Shown here: piece after piece, positions 55,134 through 64,000 of the stretch
How positions within the stretch are numbered: the stretch's first letter is position 1
Layout: every line of letters starts with the position of its first letter
DNA from: Ilex aquifolium
Lineage: Eukaryota > Streptophyta > Magnoliopsida > Aquifoliales > Aquifoliaceae
Direction: 5' to 3'
Assembly (NCBI GenBank): GCA_951799425.1
Contig: OX637394.1
Location: 50,781,142-50,845,141 of the forward strand
Length of the DNA stretch: 64,000 nucleotides
The notes under the pieces: generated by a model
Seen by the model: only the letters and a program-made list of their open reading frames with translations
Databases searched by the model: none
What the model was told of the DNA's origin: nothing
Position numbers and translations under genes: made by a program

Positions 55134-56840
55134 TCACTTGAAGAGTTCTGAGTTTAGCCAGTCCCTGCCAAGAGAAAAGTAAATTGCAAAATAGTATCCA
55201 TCAAGCTTTATGAACAACACCACAATTGCCAATGGTAATACTTTTGAAATTATTGGATGGAGAGCCAAAAGATTGATATATGGCTCTTACTTGCTAATGT
55301 CATCAAGGTGGTTATCAAAATCTGCAATATCCTGCCATTTCTCGGACGAAATGTAATCCAATAGGAGAATATTAGCTGATGGCTCCTTGATGCTCAGCTG
55401 GTTGCTCCCGCCTGATCCAACAAGCTTCCAACTTCTAGTTGCATCCTTCGTGTAAAGCTGGTTAACAAAGAGAAAAAAAAAATAAAGTTTCAATCTTTAT
55501 TTGAAGGACAGCCAACTTTAAAAACAACAGTGAAGACATGTTTGGTTTACTACATAACCAAGACAGACAACAGTGGGCGAAGAGACGAAATCTAATAAGA
55601 GCGTTTCTTACATGCAATGAGATCAATGTGAAGCAAGAAATGACTTGGACTCGGTGAAAGGTACACACATTAGACGAAAAATACACAATTTGCTTGTTTC
55701 AAGCATCTTGCTTGACACATCAAGTAAGGAAACAGAATCTGCATAGCCAACACCATTTTGATAGGGTGGAGTTCCGTAGTTCAAATAAAACACACGCCGA
55801 TATCTATGCATACTATTCAGCGTCTCCAACAAAGCAATAATAAATACACCATATCTTAACCAAAAGGCACCAGATATGTGAACTTTGTCCTAAAGTTCCT
55901 ACCCTAATAGGTCAGTAGTAGTACAAGTACAATTTCAAAAGGATGGCTTTCTAAACTATCATGGTGCTGCTAAAATTGCTACAAATTTTGCAGAATGAAA
56001 AGATTGTGGGGCAAAACTAGAATATCAAAACGAAGTTACTCTACCGATTAATTCAGTTTACCAAATCGATTTCCTGCTATTATCAAAATAGTCTCTCTAC
56101 TTGCGGGAGTAAGGTTGCGTATATCTAACCCTCCCATACTCCGCAACGGCGGGGTCTTGGGTACGAAATAGAACAGTAACCATAGTAAAAAGGGTAAAAA
56201 CTCACCTGCATCACGGGGTTCCGATCCTTCCCCTTTGCCAAAGCCTCCAGCTTTTTGTTATCTAACTGAAATTAAACAGTTCAACACCAATAAAGGAAAT
56301 TGTCAACTACAATTTACAAAAATTAAAATCAATACAAAAGAAACTGATTTTAAGCATCAAATCAACAAAAAAACGTACCAAAAGAAGAGCAGCTTGGGGG
56401 AAATATCGATTAATGTGATCACCAATATTCTTAGCGACATTACCAAGCTCGAAATCATCGAATCTCTCATTGGCGTGAAAATAACCAACAATACTCAAAC
56501 CTTGAGCAGCATAATACTCCTCTATCTATCACAATTAAACACCCAATAAATATATTAAGTTGAAAACCCTGAGATCGAATCGAAACTTATAGGAGTTACA
56601 GAGAGTGTAGAGTTGAGAACTGACCATAATTAGGGCAATTTCTAGAGGAGGAAGAAGGCCGATCTGGGAGTGGAACAGAGGGACGGAGTCGACAACTTCG
56701 ACGACGGGGTTGGATGTGTCTTCGCCGGAGAAGCGGCCGAGGAGGACGCCATTGACGGCGGAGGTCTTGTGCTTCAGAGCATGGAGGACCAGCTTGATGT
56801 ACGCGTTTTGCTCGATCTCGTAACGCAACTCGCCTCCCAT
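55134..56840 (-). CDS. EMC8/9: ER membrane protein complex subunit 8/9 homologue
   Basis: Five exons: 56625-56840, 56379-56525, 56206-56265, 55291-55457 and 55134-55164, giving 206 aa, the normal length. The whole protein is an MPN-type fold lacking the JAMM metal ligands: MGGELRYEIEQNAYIKLVLH, NGVLLGRF, DSVPLFHSQIGLLPPLEIAL, YFHANERFDD, SANILLLDYISSEKW and the C-terminal KDWLNSELFK. It is a cytosolic subunit of the EMC, which inserts transmembrane helices at the ER. Plants usually have a single EMC8/9 gene. The start at 56840 is the family's MG-E-RYE start; an upstream in-frame ATG (56906) would add 22 residues not seen in relatives. The last exon codes for only ten residues and the stop. 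Confidence 0.95.
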
Positions 56841-58260
56841 TTGACTCAGTGAGTACCGGAGAAGTAAACTCAGGTGGTTTTGGTGTGCCGGCGTGAGATT
56901 CAACACGGAGGCAGTTGGAATTGGAGATACCGAGATAACTGCGAGCGTTTGCGAGGAGTGTGTTTGTGTGCGTTCGGACTTCGGATTAGTATAAAAGGTC
57001 CGGCCCGAAAACCAGCGGATGTTGCCTGATCATTATGCTCTTAAAATTCGACACGACATAATTAATTGACACAGAATTAAGCGAATTTGCGTAAAATTTT
57101 ATTGGATTTTGGTGATAAACAGATAGATCTATCAAACCCATTGAAATAAATGAATTATTTTCAAGTGAAATATCAATTTATTTATCACTACTAATAAATT
57201 AATGATTATTCAAGAAAAATAGCCATAATAATATATATAATTATTAATTAAATTAATTTTAAATAATTTTTCAAATGATGTTTAAGTAGACAGGTGATAA
57301 ATTAAAAGGGTTATCGTGTTAACTCAACTCTATCCAACCCGTTTCATTTATTAAACGAGTTAAACAAGTCATATCATGTAACTCACTTAATAAACAAGTC
57401 ATGTTCGATTAGAAGATTTTCACCAAACGAGTCATCTACGAATTTATTGATTTTCCACACAAACCCAATTAGATCCAACTCCCAACCATTTAACTTGATA
57501 CATTTGACACCCTTATTGATCACCGGGCCAAATGGGTCAACCAAACCCGTCTAAATCCACGGGTTGCCCCTCGGACAAAGTGGGCCTACTTAATTCCTTT
57601 TTTTTTGTAGAAAGTATCCCACCTATTATCAACTGTTTTTTTTCTATCATTCAACCTAATTATTGCTTGACCAAAAAAAAAACCTAATTATTGACTTATT
57701 TTTCTACAAAAATTTATCAGGACGAAAGGATTATTTTGCGGGCTTACCTATTGGGCCACATTGGTGTACTTTAATTCAGCTAACCAGTAGGGACTCGTAG
57801 ACAAAATCATGGCCCATGGCCATACCATTGGGCTATTGAGCCACCCACAGACCACCGGGCCAAACCATGGCCAGGTAGACTGTCAAGCTAACGGGCCAGC
57901 CTGTAGGCCACAGACGAGTCCGGGTCCTGGGCAAGTACCAAACAAACCAAACCAAACGAATGAGGACAAACCCGAAAGAGCCAAACTTTGCGAGTTCAAT
58001 TCGAGATTAAAACGAACCTAAAACATTAATTAAATTCAACTCGTTTTCTAAACAAACAAGCTCGAATCGAACTCAACAAACCGAATCCGAAGTAAACCCA
58101 AATAACTCGTATCGTTTACCACCCCTCCCACAAATGACACTCCAATACTCAAAAAGGGAGGTCAATCAAGTCGGCTAAAGGACTAGTAGGCATTATATGT
58201 GAATATCCACTGTTCTTTGGTTGTCTCAGGTTAAAATTGATAAGTTTAATTTATAGAAAA
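56841..58260. other. Upstream of EMC8/9 and repeat-rich intergenic DNA
   Basis: The EMC8/9 leader and promoter are within 56841-57000. 57030-57510 is a degraded hAT-like MITE (ACGACATAATTAATTGACAC ... TTGACACCCTT). 57770-58130 contains GGGCCA-rich sequence and an AAACGA/TCGTTT-rich hAT-like end (GTTTACCACCCCTCC). No gene. Confidence 0.5.
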
Positions 58261-58269
58261 ACAGGACAT

Positions 58270-58420
58270 TGATTGTTATATTGGAAGACATAACCGTGGT
58301 GGGAGAGTGTTCTGGGAAAATCTTATTCCTTCTAGGATAGAGCAATAGGCTTACTTTTACAATGACAGTTAACAAAGCACAAGGTCAAACTCTTTCAAAG
58401 ATAGCCCCAATGTACATGAC
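58270..58420 (+). pseudogene. Helitron/Pif1-type helicase fragment
   Basis: In one frame GGRVFWENLIPSRIE, and after a frameshift FTMTVNKAQGQTLSK. This is the conserved C-terminal motif of Pif1-like helicases of plant Helitrons (usually TVNKAQGQT). Stops and frame changes show it is dead. No Helitron ends were found nearby. Confidence 0.65.
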
Positions 58421-59648
58421 GGGTTCTGAAGAAGATCATATATACACAACCGCAACCTTACCTCTGTAAACATATCATTTCCAAGACTTGAAATATCAGA
58501 GCAAGCATTTGTATACAGACAATTATACGCAGCTTTATCAATGGCAAAATTTGCAGTAGGATTATAAGTTAAGCCCACAAGTCCAAATGATAGAATAAAA
58601 CAACCAGAATTGTTGTCTATCACCAAACCAACCATTAGAATTAGCTTATCTATCATGTCATATATATATTTGTCACAAGAAAGCGTATTAATCTTAATGC
58701 TCGTAACAAATTTCTTATTATAAACTAGCATGAATGGAAACGTTAATCATATAACATAAACCGGAATTGGTTCTCAAATATTTATAGAAAAATGGAGATT
58801 GATGACTCAGAAAATAATAGAAGGGTCACCTGTCCTACAAACCTCAGAAAAATTACAGCACATTTAGAAGAAAAAAAAACTGTTCCACTTGTCATTATTA
58901 ATGCTATTCTGATATAGCACTCACTCATCAATGCCCAAAACTACATGGTGAAAGTAATGTCAAGCACTATGTAATGCTAAACAATGGCAAAAGCCATTTT
59001 TGTTCTTAACAAGGGGAAGCAGCAAAATCCTTCTCTATCATACCACAAAGAGAGTCAAGACTACGAGCTCTTAAACACAAAGCACTTATGCATACCCCTG
59101 TCACCAATAGCATTAAGGCCAGAAGTCCTGCCACATTTTAACCAAGACATCTCTCTAGAACACTTTCAAACCTGCTAGCCAGTGCATTGCTAATGTGGAC
59201 GCCTTGACTATAGCAATCCTGAAATGTCAAGCTAACCATAACAGAAGAACTTCCTATCTAAGATCAACTAAACATTTAAGTAATGAGATCCAAGTGAAAA
59301 AGCTAAAGAAAACATAACAGCTAACCATAGTTCTTACACGATAAATATCTAAAGATCAAACTAGGAGGGAAGAGTCAGACAACCAAAAGAACGCGCTAAA
59401 GGACAATCATTTCTAGAAGAACACAACCAGACGCCAAACAAGTAACAAAACACATCTATAAGGTTTCTAAATTACAATAGAGAAAGCAGTCTTCTAAATT
59501 CCTCTGATCTTGTAAGCTTCCTCATTTGACATGGCAGAAAACACCTTAGGGCTGAGAAAGTAGCTATCAATGCATGAGTCATAACACAAAAGACTAGACA
59601 AACCTCTGAGAGACTTCTAAGAGCAACTGCATTATAATGCCTCTTTTT
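58421..59648. other. 3' flank of the hnRNP-like gene, no other gene
   Basis: AT-rich. The right part is the probable 3' untranslated region of the minus-strand RRM gene. Short frames have no recognisable motif. Confidence 0.5.
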
Positions 59649-62600
59649 CTACCTTGAATAAGGATGGTAGCGACTACTGCCACTATAGCCTCCCCGCCCA
59701 TAAAGCCCACTTGTTCCACCATAACTAGCACCTGAACCAGAGTCATAACCACCACCATAGTCTGAACCTCCATAACTGCCATAGCCTTCGGTTGGGCCAT
59801 AACCACCTAGTCCACTACCGCCATAACCCCCACTAAACCCACCACCATAAGGTCCAAAGCGGCTAGAATAACCAAGGGAAGATTCACCTCGGTAACCTCC
59901 TAGGCTACTGCTGCCAAAACCTCCATAGCCGCCATAGTCACTAACAGCACTACCATACCCACCATATCCACCAAGCCTACTGCCAAAACCTCCAGGGGTC
60001 CTATAAGGACCAGGGCCAAACCCACCATCAAAACCCCTGTATGATTCGCCAAAGCCATCACCAAAAGAACGAGTCCTAGAGTTGCTACCATATCCAGGAG
60101 CTGGGGGTGGTTTTGAGGATTTCTTTGGTTCTGCTTTCTTGATCTCCACCTACAACAAAGAAACTAGTTAACCTATATTCTTCTGCTGCATGAAACTAGT
60201 ATGAGAGCCTTTTCCCAGAAAACCTCTACCTGTAACAATCTCAACCTACCATTAGACATATTACTACCAAAGTAATTGCTTAATGGGAAAGATTTTTTCC
60301 TTTGGTATGGGGGGAGGGGAGACACTAATAACCCATTATTTACACCCATTAAAAATGAAGTTTTTCAAGCTGTGATAAATGTGTGCCTGTTTTACATGCT
60401 GGAATTTTGAGGACCATGAAACTAAGCTCACCTCGGTACCAGACATATCTATCATATTACCATGTGACAACAATTCGTCAACAACTTCCTCATTGTCAAA
60501 TATTATAAATCCAAAACCCCGAGAACGGTTGGTCTCGTGATCTCGTATAATCTCGTGTTCAACCACTTTCCCATACTTGGAGAAGAAATTCTTGAAGTCG
60601 TCTGAACAATTCAACATGCCCATAAAACAAGGATACATAAGTACACAAAACAAAATGCACAAAATACACAATTCTAATATTTTAGCATCATGAACAAGGT
60701 ACCTTCACTGACACTTGATGGTATACCACCAACAAATATCTTCTTTGTTTTGAAGTCTTTTGATTGTCCAGAGCCTTTTGGAATGGTCCTTTTGATCTCA
60801 ACCTACCCCAATTTTACAAGGTTAGTTCCCAGATGAATAAATAGAGATAAAAATATGCTATGTAGTAACATAACAATACAAGACCATGAATCCCTATCAA
60901 AAAATTACACCTCAAACCAATCATAAAATCAACCAGATTTTTTAAAGAACTTTTTACCTGTTTTCCATTAATGACATGGGTGTCCTCGATAACCTTGTCA
61001 ACAACTGAAGGGTCAGCATAGGTGATAAATCCAAAACCCCTTGGTTGCCCAGTGTACCGATCTTTCATTATCACCGAGTCTGTAATCTCGCCATATTCTC
61101 CAAAGTGCTTATTAAACGTATCTATGGATTATCAAGAAAACAACTCCATATTAACAACAATTATATAACCAAATACCCAACATAACCACTATATGCAAAA
61201 GGAATGCATCTATAACACTTATATAATATGTAACTTCCCAAAATTCCATTATTACAATTGGCAAATCTGAAGCAAATCAAAAACAGAAAAAGACAACAAA
61301 CCTAGTAAATCAAAGGGCAATGTTATACAAACATATTTTTTTGACAAAAACTTCTAACAAACTAATATGGCACTTATGTCTCCAAACCCCCCCCCCCCTC
61401 TTTTCTTCCTCTCTCTCTCTCAACAAAATGAGACTATTTTCAATTATGCGCACGCTCACCCCCTTCTTCCACCCTGCAGGGGGCAGCCACTGCTCATCCT
61501 CTCTAATTCCTCCTACAACTGATCTCTCTCTTTCCCATATAGCCCACCTTTGGCAGAGAACACATGGGCAGAACCATGTTCACATCTCCCTACTACAGCA
61601 ATTGCTGCCACCAACTACCATCCATCACAACCATGCCTATGAGTTCCTGTATTGACTGCTATTGTCTCGATATGGTTGAAACTTGAGATTTACACTCTCC
61701 AAATAGGGTACTTGCGGTAGGCAACTATGGTTGGCAAATGAAAAAGAGACTGGGAAATATTGAAAACATGAGAAAAGAAACAACCAAGAGAAGAGACACT
61801 TTATGAATGAGAGGAAATAAAAAACGAGGATTGGACCAAATTTCTAAATAAATGATGTGACGAGGAGGAATAGAGGGTGTGGCGATTGCCCATGGGAAGA
61901 TACATCTAGATGGGTAATTCTTCGGACCTCCGTGACCCAAATGGGGTGGTATAGTGGAATAGCAATTGTTCTGTCTAACAAGAGAGAGAGAGAGAGGGTT
62001 GGGAATGGAGAAGAGTTCACTTTCAGAAAGACATTTGGATTAGAGAGTCGTCTCTTGCTTTATCGTTTCCAAGATTATTTAGATTGTCAGGTTCTCATAA
62101 TAGTCCAATGGCTAATTTGTTTTGTTCTTCTTCTTCGTCTTCTTTGGGTGGGTGGAATCTAAATTTCTTCCGTAATCTTAATGATCGGGATATCTTGGAG
62201 TGTTCGTTACTTCTTTCCTTGTCGGATTTGGTCTCTCTGAATTCCTTGGCTAGTCATAGAAGAATTTGATCTCTTGATTCTTCCGGAAATTTTTCTTGTT
62301 CTTATTTTGAATATTTGATTGATGATCCAAGTATTGTTACATTTGAGCCCCATTCATTAATTTGGAAGACAATAGTGTTTGTTAAAGTGCAAGTGCTTGC
62401 TTGGATCATAGCTCATGATAAGGTGAAGGCCTAACACTTATATTTCTCAACATTGGTGTGTTTTGTGTAAGCAAAGTTGTGAAAGTATTGATCATTTGTT
62501 CCTTCATTGCCCCCATTATCCCTTTCTTATGGCATAAACTTTTTGAAGGAGGCTGATTTAGAATGAGTCACACAACGTTATTGTGTTTCTTTTTTGGAGA

Positions 62601-63633
62601 TTCTTTTTTATGGTTTTGGAAATGGTAAAAAAGCATTAACTTTATGGAAATGTGTAATATTGGCTATTTTAGGGTGGTTTGGAATGAGAGGAATCGTAGA
62701 ATCTTTGGAGAAAATGAGTAGGATAAGGAATTGTTTTGGGATAGAGTGAAGTTTTTGGCATATTTATGGGTTGTGGTTTACCAATGATTTTCATGACACC
62801 TCTCTATTAGCTCTCCAACACAATTGGAAAGTTGTTTGTAGTTCATAGCTTTTTCTTTTTTGTGTGTGTGATTTTTGCACTCTTTTGGTGGATTTTTTTA
62901 TCTACTATTTATGTATTTTTATATATTTCAATAAAATGAAAGTTTTTGTTTCTTATCATAAGAGAGAGAGAGAGAGAGAGAACTAATCGTTTGTAAGCAA
63001 AGTTGGCCTCCCATTTGGGTTGTAAGCAAAATTGGTCGAATTTTTTTTCTTTTGTTGAGACACATTTTTCTAGATCAAAAAGCTCTAAACGCTAAATCTC
63101 TCCATTTCTAGGGCCCAACCCAGTCGTGGTTTTTCGAATTTCAGAGACCCAAACAAATTAAACAATCGATACACCACAGTAAAGCCAACTCAAAGATAAA
63201 GATGGCTCAACATTTACAATCGAAGATCCTCAACGCCTCAACCGAACAAAAGCTCACCATAAAAAGAACACACCCAAAATCCCCAAAATCTACCCTAAAA
63301 CAATGATCAATACATATAATAGCCATATCCAGCAACCACATAAATTTCTCCGGACATATATAATATTCTTACAACCACGCAAACTATATTCCTCAAATCA
63401 CATAATATATGTACGGGAAGAGAAATCGAGAGAGAGAAAGGGTAAAGTCTTACTATAATTTGTATCTTTTGGCAATCCTCCGATGAATATCTTCCTGAGA
63501 TTGTAAAAAAGATGAGATTACTATAAATTTAACCAAATATACAAAAACAAATATGAAAAAAGGGCATCGAAAAGTGGGGAGGAGAACCATACCCAGGACT
63601 CGCGCCATCGTCGCCCTTCCATTTCGATCCCAT
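59649..63633 (-). CDS. hnRNP-like RNA-binding protein, two RRMs and glycine-rich tail
   Basis: Six exons: 63593-63633, 63454-63494, 60958-61121, 60703-60802, 60432-60601 and 59649-60149, joined in phase to 338 aa. RRM1 about residues 15-85 (RNP2 IFIGGL; RNP1 RGFGFITY) and RRM2 about 103-177 (RNP2 IFVGGI; RNP1 RGFGFIIF). Then a basic linker (KKAEPKKSSKPPP) and a ~145-residue Gly/Tyr/Ser-rich tail of GGYG/GGFG type, likely disordered. Two RRMs plus a Gly-rich tail is the A/B-type hnRNP layout (Arabidopsis hnRNP1-like/RBP family), acting in pre-mRNA processing and export in the nucleus. Exons 1 and 2 are only 41 nt of coding sequence each, and intron 2 is 2.3 kb and contains a LINE fragment. The start MGSKWKGDDGASPGKIF is the only ATG in frame with RRM1. 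Confidence 0.95.
61998..62958 (+). mobile_element. 5'-truncated LINE (reverse-transcriptase zinc-binding end), dead
   Basis: Plus-strand frames, broken by several stops, read like the C-terminal zf-RVT part of plant L1-type LINEs (SLGGWNLNFFRNLNDRDI, FEPHSLIWKTIVFVKVQVL, a CVLC-type finger with DHLFLHCP, WFGMRGIVES). Ends CAATAAAATGAAAG...TTATCAT. It is bordered on both sides by AAGAGAGAGAGAGAG (61979-61996 and 62959-62981), which may be its target duplication in a GA repeat. Antisense to the host gene, inside its intron 2. Confidence 0.75.
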
Positions 63634-64000
63634 TGCTAAGGCTGTTCTCTTCTTTTCGATCTCTGCACGAAAATGAGCACTTTGGAGAAAGACGACGAAT
63701 AGCTAGGTTAGAGAGGAATGAAACCAAGCTTGAGACTATTAGACAGAGGAATTGGTGGCGTAGGATCTGCAGAATATATAGATGGGATTTGTATACGGAA
63801 ATTACAAATTTAGCCCTAAACCAACCCCCAAACAAATTGGGTGTGTTTGGGTAATGGGGTGGGATATGGTAGGTTTTCTTTTTTTATATCCTAACCAATC
63901 CAAGTCAAACTCATTCATCCACTTTAAAACCCTAACTCAATATTATATCCAATCCTAACCTTTTTTTGGAAAATCAATGTAAAATTCAGTGGGCCCCATA
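63634..64000. promoter_or_regulatory. Leader and promoter of the hnRNP-like gene
   Basis: On the minus strand a TATA box (TATATATT, about 63772-63781) lies ~140 bp upstream of the ATG. Further upstream is unassigned AT-rich sequence to the window edge. Confidence 0.55.

Noticed and set aside
56841..56906. Upstream ATG of EMC8/9 (extra 22 residues)
   Set aside because: Family members start at MG-E-RYE; the extension has leader-like composition.
1..64000. CRISPR arrays, operons, riboswitches or prokaryotic transfer
   Set aside because: No spaced direct repeats of CRISPR type; all genes are intron-bearing plant genes.

Overview
This is plant nuclear DNA, almost certainly from a eudicot. Spliced genes with GT-AG introns of plant type code for plant families: a cellulose-synthase-like E enzyme, a D6PK-type AGC VIII kinase, a FAR1-related sequence and a plant Sec14-like protein. 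A cytosolic tRNA-Phe, AT-rich intergenic DNA and many plant transposons agree with this. I cannot name the species. No CRISPR array, operon or other prokaryotic feature was seen.

Layout. Positions 1-26 kb hold a tandem duplication of a head-to-head pair: a CslE gene on the minus strand and a sucrase/ferredoxin-like gene (SFP) on the plus strand. The right-hand pair (CslE-B 19048-23226, SFP 25637-30555) is intact. In the left-hand pair, CslE-A (1-4274, last ~11 codons outside the window) looks functional. Its SFP partner is reduced to exon 1 with a stop codon (17950-18321), and the shared promoter interval is split by an ~11-kb insertion (6745-17808). That insertion is flanked by a near-perfect 10-bp repeat. 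It carries a FAR1/Mutator-transposase-type gene with one in-frame TGA, DNA-level fragments of an ABCG transporter and of PEX19, and a long block of short hairpins. A solo LTR with a 5-bp target duplication and a hAT-type element with a perfect 8-bp target duplication are inserted in that block.

Positions 25.6-64 kb hold a normal gene series: SFP (+), a Sec14-like lipid-transfer protein (-, 31465-37158), a 9-kb transposon-rich gap (38-47.5 kb) with one possible small-protein gene, tRNA-Phe (47549), a D6PK-like kinase (-, 48494-51207), EMC8/9 (-, 55134-56840) and an hnRNP-like protein with two RRMs and a glycine-rich tail (-, 59649-63633). Exon structures were solved by hand from GT-AG sites and reading phase. 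Each gene gives one uninterrupted frame.

The genes do not form one pathway: they cover wall polysaccharide synthesis, redox/Fe-S chemistry, phosphoinositide transfer, auxin-transport kinase signalling, ER membrane-protein insertion and RNA processing. The unifying theme is genome dynamics: tandem duplication, Mutator-like elements with 9-bp target duplications, Helitrons, hAT elements, a SINE, a LINE, solo LTRs, and pieces of other genes (PEX19, ABCG, RPAC1, Pif1 helicase, plastid trnF). No single new system is evident. The least explained signals are the hairpin array at 13.4-16.2 kb and the nearly G-free insert in the Helitron at 38.25-39.54 kb.
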